A program made the translations under genes and the position numbers. Below the pieces are notes generated by a model. That model was not told the origin of the DNA. It searched no databases and worked only from the letters and a program-made list of their open reading frames with translations. 64,000 nt of DNA from JAFEDN01 sp963795715 (lineage in GTDB: Bacteria; Pseudomonadota; Gammaproteobacteria; Coxiellales; Coxiellaceae): NCBI GenBank assembly GCA_963795715.1, contig CAWCIY010000003.1:1385231-1449230 (forward strand), in the 5' to 3' direction. This document shows positions 44,605-53,442 of this stretch, piece after piece; positions within the stretch are counted from its first letter, which is position 1, and every line of letters begins with the position of its first letter.

Positions 44605-46602
44605 ATGCGTTCAATATTTGATAAGGAAGTGAAACCAACCATTTCGTCTTATCTTGCGTGGACTTTTCTGAATAATAAGCTAAGAAGCGCAAGTTCATTT
44701 TTGATCACTGTCGCTAATGCTGCTATCAATTTAGCTGCGCCTTTTTTCTTGGTACGATCTTTAGGCAGTTTACAAGAAGATGACGTAGCTGAAGGTGTTA
44801 AATGGATGTTTGCTTACGCTTTGTCATGGTCATCTGCAAAATCATTGGCTATTGGAAGAGAGTTACTCCTTCTTCCAGTGGGTACAAATTTATCCCATAA
44901 ATTAACTTTAGACGTAATGAAAAAATCTTATTCTCTGCCTATGGAGTATCGAATTTCAAATACAAATGCACCTGCCGTGCAGCATTTTGGAGCTAGTTAT
45001 GAACATATTGGAAGAACTTTCATTGACAGAATGCTCGGTCGAGTTCTTCCTTCGGTTGTTGAAGCTATAATGGCGTTTGGTTTGGTCGGATATGTCTTCG
45101 GTGATATGTCACTTGTTTTAGCTGGTCTGTTAGTATCCTATGCTGGTGTAACTTTGTTAGGATCGAAAAAAGTAACAGCGGTTCAAGTTGAATATATTTA
45201 TCAATTATTTAATAGCTATGATTATATTATTTCTCAATTAGATCAATATGAAAACGTTCATTATTTCGGTAACGTTGGTTATGAGTTAAAAAATATTCAG
45301 AGAAACTTAGGAAATTTAGATGAAAAAATTAATCAAAGTTTAAGTATTCGTAATAAGGCGATGATGTTTCAATCTGCATTGATGGGGGGGCTAGCTATAT
45401 TAGGGGCCAGTTTGTTTTTCGATTATGACGTTTTCAATGATGGCTATTCAGGTGAAGACTTTTCTTGGATAATATTTTATTTATTGCAATTGTTGGCTAA
45501 TCTTGAAACTTTGTCAGAAAACACTAATAAATTATTTTCTGATTATGAGAGTTTTAAAATGCTGATCACATATCTTGATCAAGATGGAGATCAAGAAGAT
45601 ATGCAACTTCCAGAGTTAAAGCTCACTTCACAAGCACCTAGCATTGAATTTAAAAATGTCAGTTTAACCTATGACGAAAAACAAGGACCAGTACTTAAGA
45701 ATATCAGTTTTTCGATTGCAGAAGGAAAGACAGCTGTAATTGCCGGGTTAAGTGGAGCAGGAAAATCTAGTATCCTAAAATTATTAGAAAACTTCTATAA
45801 ACCCACTGAAGGATCAGTGACCATAGATGGAAATAATATTGAAGAATTCAATACTTCTTCGTTGAGAGCTTATTTAGCAGTGGTACCCCAACTTCCCAGA
45901 ATGCTTCCCGATGCCACATTATACGAAAATATAAGATATGGTAATCTTGAGGTAGAAGATAGAGAAAGGGTAAAAAAAGCTGCAGAAGATGCTGGCTTAA
46001 GAAAATTTATTAGTGAGCGTGGATTGGATGCTCCTCTCGGACAAGGTGGAGCTAAAAGTTCTGGAGGACAGAGACAAAGAATAGCTATTGCTCGAGCTTA
46101 TCTCAGGGATTCGGCGAAGATATTAGTTTTAGATGAGCCAACTTCTGCATTAGACTCAAAAACCGAAATTGCAGTAATGAAAAAACTCAATAGATTGATT
46201 CAAATTCGCAAGCTTACAACCCTGTTGATCACCCATAAATTAACTAATATAAAATATATAAACAATGTGGATAAAATAATAGTTTTGGATGAAGGGCGTA
46301 TTGTTGAAGAAGGAAGTTTTGCAACATTGATGCAAGCGAATGGATTGTTTGCCAAGCAATATGGATTGGCTGGTGAAAGAGAAGAATTTCACAGTCGGTT
46401 TAAGTCAGAGAGTAAAACTACTGGAAATAAAAATACTAATTTTGAAAATAAAAATGATTTAGCCTCTAAGCGTTATGTTCGATCTAATAGTTGGGATTTG
46501 ACAATGACTCGACGACCGAGGTCGACTCCTCCATCTTCTCGTCGATTCGAAGCATCTGGAATAAGGACACCATTGCTAATAAACAATGGGGTACAATCTT
46601 AA
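44605..46602 (+). CDS. ABC transporter, ATM1/HMT-type half-exporter
   Basis: The product has 665 residues. Membrane domain about 20-310 with five to six helices, then a nucleotide-binding domain: Walker A GLSGAGKSS (381-389), signature SSGGQRQRI (485-493, SSGGQ for LSGGQ), Walker B ILVLDEPTSALDS and H-loop LITHKL. The membrane part (NTNAPAVQHFGASYEHIGRTF) resembles the ATM1/heavy-metal exporter group rather than lipid flippases. A 70-residue Ser/Arg-rich tail after 590 is unusual. First gene of the putative metabolite cluster; likely exports its product or an intermediate. AAAGGA precedes the start. Confidence 0.88.
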   Translation: MRSIFDKEVKPTISSYLAWTFLNNKLRSASSFLITVANAAINLAAPFFLVRSLGSLQEDDVAEGVKWMFAYALSWSSAKSLAIGRELLLLPVGTNLSHKLTLDVMKKSYSLPMEYRISNTNAPAVQHFGASYEHIGRTFIDRMLGRVLPSVVEAIMAFGLVGYVFGDMSLVLAGLLVSYAGVTLLGSKKVTAVQVEYIYQLFNSYDYIISQLDQYENVHYFGNVGYELKNIQRNLGNLDEKINQSLSIRNKAMMFQSALMGGLAILGASLFFDYDVFNDGYSGEDFSWIIFYLLQLLANLETLSENTNKLFSDYESFKMLITYLDQDGDQEDMQLPELKLTSQAPSIEFKNVSLTYDEKQGPVLKNISFSIAEGKTAVIAGLSGAGKSSILKLLENFYKPTEGSVTIDGNNIEEFNTSSLRAYLAVVPQLPRMLPDATLYENIRYGNLEVEDRERVKKAAEDAGLRKFISERGLDAPLGQGGAKSSGGQRQRIAIARAYLRDSAKILVLDEPTSALDSKTEIAVMKKLNRLIQIRKLTTLLITHKLTNIKYINNVDKIIVLDEGRIVEEGSFATLMQANGLFAKQYGLAGEREEFHSRFKSESKTTGNKNTNFENKNDLASKRYVRSNSWDLTMTRRPRSTPPSSRRFEASGIRTPLLINNGVQS

Positions 46603-46631
46603 TTTTATATAAAAGTGAGGGCATCTACATT

Positions 46632-47456
46632 ATGGATCAATTTGATGTCTCAGATGTAATGAATACTTTTTCTGAACAATCACAGAATTGGAGCAAAAAG
46701 AATCAATTTATATGGAAAAAAAATGGCGAAACTAGAAGGTTATTCAAAATTTTAAAATCGTATTTGAAGGATGAAATGCGTGTTTTGGATATTGGTTCAG
46801 GACAAGGAAAAGTAGTTGAATTTTTGTGTCAAATTGGAAATATTTTAGAAGTATTTGCTAGTGATTTGTCCGTTTCCATGTTAAAATTCCTTTACCAATC
46901 ACCTCTCTTTGAGGGTAAAATAAAATGTTTTTTAACCGATGCGCAAAACATGTGTTTTAATTCTAATTTTTTTGATATTGTAACGGCACAACAGGTGATT
47001 CATCATTTGCCTCGTCCCGTGGAAGCAATTCATGAAATTTTTAGAGTTTTGAAACCTGATGGTTTGGCTATTATTCTTACCGTGGGAACAGAATATCAAA
47101 ATAATATTTTCCCGTATCAAGATCAAGGTTTTTTAGCAGATCCTTTAGGTAGAATAAGTTTAGCAGAATTAAAGTTACTCATAAATCAAACTAATTTATT
47201 GTTATGTGAAGAATGGAATGATTTATTTGAAATGGAATTTAAGAATTTCGAAAATTATTACCATTTCCTTGAGTCGATAGGCTCATTGAGAAAATTTTAT
47301 AAATATAAATTACCACCTTCCGATTCTAAGGAATTAATTAAAAAAAAATTAGTATCTCAGGGAATTTTAATAGAGGATACAAACTTTTCAGTTAGAGGCC
47401 ACTACATTACCGTGCTTTTAAGGAAGCCGCCGAATAAACATGTGAGCGCCACATAA
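46632..47456 (+). CDS. SAM-dependent methyltransferase (class I)
   Basis: The product has 274 residues from ATG 46632; earlier in-frame starts lie inside the ABC gene. Motif I VLDIGSGQGKVVEFL, acidic VFASDLS, motif with LTDAQNMCF and FDIVTAQQVIHHLPRP, and FRVLKPDGLAIILT: a UbiE/type-11 fold. GTGAGGG lies 12 nt upstream. The next gene begins immediately after its stop. Methyl acceptor unknown; the cluster context suggests a small molecule. Confidence 0.88.
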   Translation: MDQFDVSDVMNTFSEQSQNWSKKNQFIWKKNGETRRLFKILKSYLKDEMRVLDIGSGQGKVVEFLCQIGNILEVFASDLSVSMLKFLYQSPLFEGKIKCFLTDAQNMCFNSNFFDIVTAQQVIHHLPRPVEAIHEIFRVLKPDGLAIILTVGTEYQNNIFPYQDQGFLADPLGRISLAELKLLINQTNLLLCEEWNDLFEMEFKNFENYYHFLESIGSLRKFYKYKLPPSDSKELIKKKLVSQGILIEDTNFSVRGHYITVLLRKPPNKHVSAT

Positions 47457-48152
47457 ATGATAAAAACCATTATTAAAAGAAGAATTATCAATGGTTTTGA
47501 CCAATGGTCAAATACTTATAGTCATGATGTTGAACCAAAGTTGAAAAAAAGAGGTTATAGTTATGAACGCTTAGCTGAAATTATTATTCATATTCTTAAT
47601 CCAGTTAAGGGAGCATCAATAGCGGAACTAGGCACAGGAGCTGGGATATTGGGCGCGGCGATCAAGAAAATTCGGCCTGATCTAAATTTGTATGGGTTTG
47701 ATATTTCTTTTAATATGTTGAAAGAAGCTGCCCGTAGCAAAGTTTATGCGAGTTTATTTCGTTGCGATGCTGAAAGAATTCCTTTTAAATCGAGTAATTT
47801 CGATTATATTTTTACTTCCTTTATGTTTCATAGTGTATTAAATACTAAGAATGGTTTATTAGAGTTAAAGAGAGTTCTATCATCTCACGGACAAATAATT
47901 CTGGTTGATCTTTTTCGTTCTAAGAAAAAGATTCCTTATATTTCTAAATTGATAGATAATTTACATTCTTTGAAATATGAATTTGGAGCTCCTTCAAATT
48001 ATTATAGCATCGATGATTTTACAAAAAAAATAGCAAATGCGGAATTATGTATTTCTAGAAATATTAGATTAGATGATAAAAATGTGGGTTATAATCCAGT
48101 GGGAGGCATGGTTCATTATTTACTTGGATTAACTAAATGCAAAGGAGTATAA
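47457..48152 (+). CDS. SAM-dependent methyltransferase (UbiE/type 11)
   Basis: The product has 231 residues, starting at the base after the previous stop. Motif I IAELGTGAGILGAAI, GFDISFNMLKEAARS, RCDAERIPFKSSNFDYIFTS and LKRVLSSHGQIILVDLF. The N-terminal FDQWSNTYSHDV segment is typical of small-molecule methyltransferases. It is clearly different from the methyltransferase upstream, so the two probably act at different positions of a substrate. Substrate unknown. Confidence 0.88.
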   Translation: MIKTIIKRRIINGFDQWSNTYSHDVEPKLKKRGYSYERLAEIIIHILNPVKGASIAELGTGAGILGAAIKKIRPDLNLYGFDISFNMLKEAARSKVYASLFRCDAERIPFKSSNFDYIFTSFMFHSVLNTKNGLLELKRVLSSHGQIILVDLFRSKKKIPYISKLIDNLHSLKYEFGAPSNYYSIDDFTKKIANAELCISRNIRLDDKNVGYNPVGGMVHYLLGLTKCKGV

Positions 48153-48153
48153 C

Positions 48154-49632
48154 ATGCAGAGAGAACCCATAGAAATTTTATTTTCCACCGCTAAAAAAAA
48201 AGCATCTCATCGGCCTTCAAACTTTTTCTATTTGTTATTGTTTCTAGTCTCATTAAGTGCAGTTTTAGGAGGGTTAAGCTTATATCAACCGACTAAAGAT
48301 GCTATGGAAGATGAACCTGATGGATTTAAATATCTTGCGATTTTGTGCAATATAATAATAAACACGTTTGTTACATTTAAAATAAGCAAAGATAATCTTA
48401 ACCATTTTGTTGAAAATTGTTGTGGAGACCAACAGGAAGAATTTAAAGATCAGGAATCAACAAATCAAAAATTTAAATTGATTGACTATTGTAAATCTTT
48501 TTTTTCAATTCCTATTTCTGTAAGTTCTGGTGTTGTTATTTCCTATATTTCTGCTTGGTCTCCGTTTTTACCTTTTTGGACTATGTTTTCTGTTCAGTTA
48601 TTAAACCAGTTTAATATAAATTATTATTCAGCTAGACCACGAGTCAGTAAATTTTTAGATTTCTTAATTTTAAGTAAAAAACAAAAACAAATAAATTCGC
48701 ATCTAGATACTTTTGTGACCTATATCGATCAAATAAATGAAAAAATAGATAGTTTTTTAGCTTATGAACATAAAGATAATAATGTAGCAAATCGTTTATT
48801 ACAAGCTTGGAAAACAGAACAATGGAATGATTTCAAAGAAATATATCGATCTTATCTAAATGCAACTCCATCTACAATTAATATCTTTAAAAAAATATTT
48901 TATTATTTTTTTCAATTAATCAATCAGTATTCGTTAATTATTTATTATAATTCAACGTTTGATTTTTTTAATAGTTTTGAAAATTTACATGACAGTATTA
49001 GTTGGTTATTGACTGGCTTTTGTTTGATTTTGTTTCATATGGTAACATGGGATTTTAGCGCTGATGCATTTGGCAGAACTGAGGATGTTTTAAACTCAAT
49101 AATAAAAGACTATAAAATTTCTTTTAGATATTCATTAAAAAACAGTACTTCAGGAAAAGTTATGCTTTCATGCTTAATTTTTTCGGCTTTGCTTGGTTTT
49201 TTTTATTCTAAAAATCTTTTGGATTTTGCTGCTTTTGGATATGGAAATGTTAAACCAAACATGCCATTTCTTCAAGGGAATTTTGCTTATTATTTTACAT
49301 TATTTGCGGTAACATTAGATTCGATTGTTTATAATTTAATGGGAGCCGTGGAACCTTGTGCTGATTTTTCAAGATATACTCTACTTTTAAAAGGAGATGA
49401 TAAAATGCAGTTGTTGGAGACATTAAAAAATGTAAGACTGTCCTGTGGACAATATTCGACTGGACAAAATATGGAGTTAGCAAGGGCGGTTTTAGGAATT
49501 GAAGCTGGCGTTGATAGTTTGCTTAACAGTCCAGTAAGTACATTTGGGGGTTCCTCGATATATCTTAATTATGCTTCAAATGAAGCCAAGAAGGATAATA
49601 ACGAAATGAGGGTGAAGTGTAATGGATATTAA
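48154..49632 (+). CDS. Polytopic membrane protein of unknown family
   Basis: The product has 492 residues. Candidate transmembrane segments: 24-43 (FFYLLLFLVSLSAVLGGL), 60-78, 115-150, about 250-270, 283-300, 330-350 and 370-395; a charged loop about 165-240 lies between. The C-terminal 90 residues are soluble (ETLKNVRLSCGQYSTGQNME). No transporter or enzyme motif recognised. It starts 1 bp after the methyltransferase stop, with GGAG upstream, and overlaps the Trm112-like gene by 11 bp, so it is co-translated with the pathway. Possibly a membrane anchor or permease component. Confidence 0.7.
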   Translation: MQREPIEILFSTAKKKASHRPSNFFYLLLFLVSLSAVLGGLSLYQPTKDAMEDEPDGFKYLAILCNIIINTFVTFKISKDNLNHFVENCCGDQQEEFKDQESTNQKFKLIDYCKSFFSIPISVSSGVVISYISAWSPFLPFWTMFSVQLLNQFNINYYSARPRVSKFLDFLILSKKQKQINSHLDTFVTYIDQINEKIDSFLAYEHKDNNVANRLLQAWKTEQWNDFKEIYRSYLNATPSTINIFKKIFYYFFQLINQYSLIIYYNSTFDFFNSFENLHDSISWLLTGFCLILFHMVTWDFSADAFGRTEDVLNSIIKDYKISFRYSLKNSTSGKVMLSCLIFSALLGFFYSKNLLDFAAFGYGNVKPNMPFLQGNFAYYFTLFAVTLDSIVYNLMGAVEPCADFSRYTLLLKGDDKMQLLETLKNVRLSCGQYSTGQNMELARAVLGIEAGVDSLLNSPVSTFGGSSIYLNYASNEAKKDNNEMRVKCNGY

Positions 49633-49855
49633 TTTTAATGAAATTAGATGTGTAAAGTGTTATTCAGAAAAGACTCTAATTAACTATCCTGTAGTGAATA
49701 ATAATTTAGAGATAAATTCAATTATCCATTGCAATGAATGTGATTCTCTATTTCCTATTGTTGATAGAATTCCATTTTTTTTATTACCGGAACTTATTGA
49801 TTCTGATATTTATAAGGCAACGAAGGAATTATTTAACAAGAGATCAAAAAAATGA
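49622..49855 (+). CDS. Trm112-like zinc-ribbon protein
   Basis: The product has 77 residues. Two Cys pairs, CVKC and CNEC, frame a Trm112p/UPF0434-type zinc ribbon with the typical end SLFPIVDRIPFFLLPE. Trm112 proteins activate and stabilise several methyltransferases in eukaryotes and archaea, and similar small proteins occur beside methyltransferases in bacterial pathways. Three methyltransferase genes are in this same run, so it is a good candidate partner for one of them (inference). Overlaps both neighbours (11 and 4 bp). Confidence 0.75.
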   Translation: MDINFNEIRCVKCYSEKTLINYPVVNNNLEINSIIHCNECDSLFPIVDRIPFFLLPELIDSDIYKATKELFNKRSKK

Positions 49856-50835
49856 GAATTAAATCAATTTGTGTATTTGGAGGGACTGCTGATGGAGCGG
49901 ATGGAGCTTATCTGGAAACCGCTGAAAAAATCGGAATCCTACTTGCGAAAAGGAACATAAAAATAATATTCGGGGGTGGTGGTACAGGTATAATGGGGGC
50001 TTTAGCAAAATCGGCTTTAAAGCATGGTGGACAGGTTATTGGGCTTATACCTGATTGTATGCGAGAAAGAGAAGATACTTTATTTTCAGCTACGCAATTA
50101 ATTATTGCTGATAATATGCATGATCGTAAACTACAAATGTATAATCTTTCCGATGGATTTTTAGTTCTTCCTGGTGGTATGGGGACTATAGATGAGGCAT
50201 CGGAAGTATTGTGTTGGCTCAACCTTGGGTTACATGATAAAAAATTCATTATTGCAAATATTAAAAATTATTGGCTTCCTTTTTTAAAAACTCTTAAACA
50301 TGGGATGGATAATGATTTTATAAATACTAGTTTGTTGACTGCTATAAATATTATCCAGTCGTTAGATGAATTAGAGGTTGCACTGGATAATTTTTCGGTG
50401 CAAGAACTTCAGTCTTCAGAAACAGTTAGTGAGCAAATACATCATGCTCTAAAAATATCTAATAACCCAATAGAAACTTGTGTTAAAGTCCAAGAGTTGG
50501 CTGCTCTTAACGGCTTTAAATGGGACAAACTAGATAAAGTCATTAAAAAAATTACAGAGGAAATTAATGAATTAGAGGAACAAACTCTTTTAGGTAATAG
50601 TGAAAAAATATTAGAAGAGTATGGTGATTTATTATTTGCAGTTATGAATTTATCTGTGCATCTTAATCTTAATTATAAAGATGCGATTAAGATTGCTAAT
50701 AATAAATTTCTACATAGATATTCTCGGATGGAAAATTTAATCTTAGAAAAGAAGCAAACCTTCAAAGATTTCAGACTAGATGGGTTATTGGAAATCTGGG
50801 AACAAGTAAAAAAATTAGAGGCAGAAAACTATTAA
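49852..50835 (+). CDS. LOG-family phosphoribohydrolase fused to MazG
   Basis: The product has 327 residues. Residues 1-185 are a LOG (lysine-decarboxylase-like) domain with GGGGTGIMG (41-49), MHDRKLQMY (89-97) and the signature PGGMGTIDE (107-115). LOG enzymes release the free base from nucleoside 5'-monophosphates, e.g. cytokinin ribotides. Residues about 205-327 are a MazG-type pyrophosphohydrolase with EExxE (236-240) and ExxD (256-259), which converts NTPs to NMPs. The fusion could take a nucleoside triphosphate to its base in two steps (inference). It overlaps the Trm112-like gene by 4 bp and ends 3 bp before the MFS gene. Confidence 0.87.
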   Translation: MRIKSICVFGGTADGADGAYLETAEKIGILLAKRNIKIIFGGGGTGIMGALAKSALKHGGQVIGLIPDCMREREDTLFSATQLIIADNMHDRKLQMYNLSDGFLVLPGGMGTIDEASEVLCWLNLGLHDKKFIIANIKNYWLPFLKTLKHGMDNDFINTSLLTAINIIQSLDELEVALDNFSVQELQSSETVSEQIHHALKISNNPIETCVKVQELAALNGFKWDKLDKVIKKITEEINELEEQTLLGNSEKILEEYGDLLFAVMNLSVHLNLNYKDAIKIANNKFLHRYSRMENLILEKKQTFKDFRLDGLLEIWEQVKKLEAENY

Positions 50836-50838
50836 ACT

Positions 50839-52125
50839 ATGGATATTGTGGAAAATTATCAAAATATTCAACTTCAACAGATTATTTTGGCATTAGTGGT
50901 GGGTGTCGGATTTTTTGGAATTTCGCTTCCTTATCCGGTTATTACTCCCATGATATTAGCAAATAGCTTTTTTATTCTGCCTGATTACATATCTAAAGTA
51001 ATTATATTAGGAATAGTCATTTCCATCTATCCCCTTGGACAATTTTTTGGGTCTCCTATTTTTGGTGCTTTATCGGATTATTATGGAAGAAAACCAACAC
51101 TAATATTCACATTAATGGGAACTAGTATAGGTTATATCGTATCTGGTTGTGCAGTAATAAACCATAACTTTTATTTATTTTTTTTTAGTAGACTTTTTAC
51201 TGGTTTTTTTGAAGGAAATATTGCTATTGGCCAGTCAGCTATAGCAGATATTCAGGAATCAGGATCAGATAAAACCAAAGGAATGAGTTTAATAAATAGT
51301 GCTGTGGCGCTCGGATTTATACTAGGTCCTATTATCGGAGGGCTTTTAACTGAATTTCATGCTTTTCCAAAATCTGTAGATTTTGCTCTTCCTTTTTTGT
51401 TGGCCAGCTTCTTGACGCTTTTAACATTGATATTTATTTTTTTATTTTTTAATGAAACACTTTCGATACAACATCATCAACATCTTAGAACTGGTAAATT
51501 GAATAAATTCCTGATTGTAAATAATATTAAAGAATTAAGATACAATTTAAATTTAATTTTTAAGGATAAAAATATAATATTTGCATTATTAGTGTATGGT
51601 TTATTATATATTGGGATTGATTCATTTTATGAATTTTATCCATTTTATTTTGTAATTCGCTGGCAATTCTCAGTAATGGAAATCGCTTTGTTTTCGGCTG
51701 TTTACACCCTTCCTTATATGTTTTCTCAGTTGACTGTTGTGCAAATGGCTGGAAAGTTATTTAAAGAGGATAATATCTTAAAATGTATGGGAATACTATG
51801 TGGTATTACTTTGATTATTATTCCGCTCTTTAAAAATCAATATTCCCTTTACTTTTTTTTACCAATTCTTGGTATTTTTATCTCATTTTGTTCTACAAAT
51901 ATAGCTGTATATTTATCTAATGCGGCGACCTCCAATAATCAAGGTGGATGTTTTGGTGTATCCCAATCTCTTAGAGTTTTAAATAACGGTCTTATAGCCA
52001 TCTTTGGGGGAATACTTGGTAGTATCCTGGTGGGAATGCCTTTTTTAATTGGCGGAATGGCAATTATATTGTCTAGCGGAATTCTATTATGGAGAGGATT
52101 TAATCATGGGAACTCGATGGGATAA
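50839..52125 (+). CDS. MFS transporter (TetA/multidrug-type)
   Basis: The product has 428 residues with about 12 transmembrane helices. The MFS motif A is GALSDYYGRKPTL after helix 2, and GFILGPIIGG matches motif C of drug:H+ antiporters. With the ABC exporter at the start of the run it gives the cluster two efflux routes. It overlaps the next methyltransferase gene by 20 bp. Substrate unknown, probably the cluster product. Confidence 0.9.
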   Translation: MDIVENYQNIQLQQIILALVVGVGFFGISLPYPVITPMILANSFFILPDYISKVIILGIVISIYPLGQFFGSPIFGALSDYYGRKPTLIFTLMGTSIGYIVSGCAVINHNFYLFFFSRLFTGFFEGNIAIGQSAIADIQESGSDKTKGMSLINSAVALGFILGPIIGGLLTEFHAFPKSVDFALPFLLASFLTLLTLIFIFLFFNETLSIQHHQHLRTGKLNKFLIVNNIKELRYNLNLIFKDKNIIFALLVYGLLYIGIDSFYEFYPFYFVIRWQFSVMEIALFSAVYTLPYMFSQLTVVQMAGKLFKEDNILKCMGILCGITLIIIPLFKNQYSLYFFLPILGIFISFCSTNIAVYLSNAATSNNQGGCFGVSQSLRVLNNGLIAIFGGILGSILVGMPFLIGGMAIILSSGILLWRGFNHGNSMG

Positions 52126-52867
52126 TGAAGTTATTGCTAATGAATTTGATAGTTATGATGATATTCTTGAGCAGACTTTAGGGTATCCTTTTGTTTATAA
52201 TTGGTTGCCTTTATATAGTATGAATTGTAAAACGCTTCTCGACTATGGTTGCGGACCTGGGAAAATTTCTTATTTCCTGGCTGACAGTTATGGAAAAGAA
52301 ATTATTGCACTTGATGAATCTAGAGAGATGTTGGCGATCGCTACGGATAAAAGAGCACATAAAAATATTAAATATCAACTTATAGAAAATGATTCCATTC
52401 ATTTCTTAAAAGAAAATAGCGTAGACGCTGCAATTTTGTGTTTTGTCTTACTGAACTTATCATCCGAGCAGCGTATCATAAGAATATTAACTGAAATACA
52501 CAGAGTATTAAAATCAAATGCCTCATGTATTATATTAGAAACCAATCCAGACGCTATAGGAATTAAATTTGCTACTTTTCAGTCAGGAAAATCCGATTAT
52601 GCATATAGATATGGGCAAAAACGGGAAGCTTGGTTATACCTACCGGATGGTACAATTACTTCATTAATGGGATATTATTGGCCTAAGTCTATGTATTACA
52701 ATGCATTAAAAACGTCTGGATTTTATAAAACAGAGGAATGTTTGCCTATTCTTAAGAATCAAGATCAGAGGATTTTAGAAAATTTTCAAAAAAAGTATAA
52801 GCATTATAGCACATTAAATGAATGGGAGACTGCTCCATTTATTTTATTCCGCGGATTTAAAAAATAA
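52106..52867 (+). CDS. SAM-dependent methyltransferase
   Basis: The product has 253 residues from ATG 52106, with GGAGAGG upstream. Motif I LLDYGCGPGKISYFLA, IIALDESREML, LIENDSIHFL, VDAAILCFVLLNL and IHRVLKSNASCIILE. The region after 145 (YGQKREAWLYLPDGTITSLM) is a substrate lid seen in small-molecule methyltransferases. Last gene of the plus-strand run; its end overlaps the convergent AlkB-like gene by 11 bp. Substrate unknown. Confidence 0.87.
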   Translation: MGTRWDNEVIANEFDSYDDILEQTLGYPFVYNWLPLYSMNCKTLLDYGCGPGKISYFLADSYGKEIIALDESREMLAIATDKRAHKNIKYQLIENDSIHFLKENSVDAAILCFVLLNLSSEQRIIRILTEIHRVLKSNASCIILETNPDAIGIKFATFQSGKSDYAYRYGQKREAWLYLPDGTITSLMGYYWPKSMYYNALKTSGFYKTEECLPILKNQDQRILENFQKKYKHYSTLNEWETAPFILFRGFKK

Positions 52868-53432
52868 TTTTTCGATAAGTAAGATTTATTCTTGGGCTAT
52901 GATTTTTTGGGCACTTTGGAAGAGAATGTTGCCAATTTTTTTGGCAATCATCAAACATTATAAACAAGTCGCCGTCTGACAAAATAAATTCTTTAATTTG
53001 TTTTGTTTGACTATGACGTATTAAAAATTTTCTTTCAGTTCCTAGAGATATAGATGCAATAATGGGATTCGAACCTAGATCTTTTTCATTATCCTGATGC
53101 CAACCTATATAATCATTGCCATCTTTATAGTAATTGCATAATACGCTGTTAAAAGTACTTTCTAATTTCGCTTGTATTTTTTCTTTTAATTCGAATAATG
53201 AGGGTATCCAGGGCAACGCATAATGGGTTTTTTTACTATAAATATAATTTACATTTTTATCGCCAAAAAAAGCGATTTTACGTGGAACTTTAACTAATCT
53301 TCCAAATATTTCTAATTTTTCAGTTTTCCATTTTATATCTTTAACTAAAGAATTAAATAACTTTTCCGACGATGATTTATTTAGCCATCTGGGGTAATGC
53401 TTAAATGGCAAATTTGAAATGTGTGTGCTCAT
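52857..53432 (-). CDS. AlkB-like Fe(II)/2-oxoglutarate dioxygenase
   Basis: The product has 191 residues. The iron triad is visible: IGWHQDNEKDLG (H-x-D) and WQHSLPK (distal His), plus RINLTYR for 2-oxoglutarate; NYYKDGNDYIGWH is the nucleotide-recognition region of ALKBH2/3-type enzymes. Family members remove methyl groups from nucleobases in DNA or RNA. Its position beside four methyltransferases and a LOG-MazG fusion invites the idea that it acts on a methylated base metabolite, but ordinary alkylation repair is equally possible. Confidence 0.9.
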   Translation of the reverse strand: MSTHISNLPFKHYPRWLNKSSSEKLFNSLVKDIKWKTEKLEIFGRLVKVPRKIAFFGDKNVNYIYSKKTHYALPWIPSLFELKEKIQAKLESTFNSVLCNYYKDGNDYIGWHQDNEKDLGSNPIIASISLGTERKFLIRHSQTKQIKEFILSDGDLFIMFDDCQKNWQHSLPKCPKNHSPRINLTYRKIIF

Positions 53433-53442
53433 ACTTTAGGAG

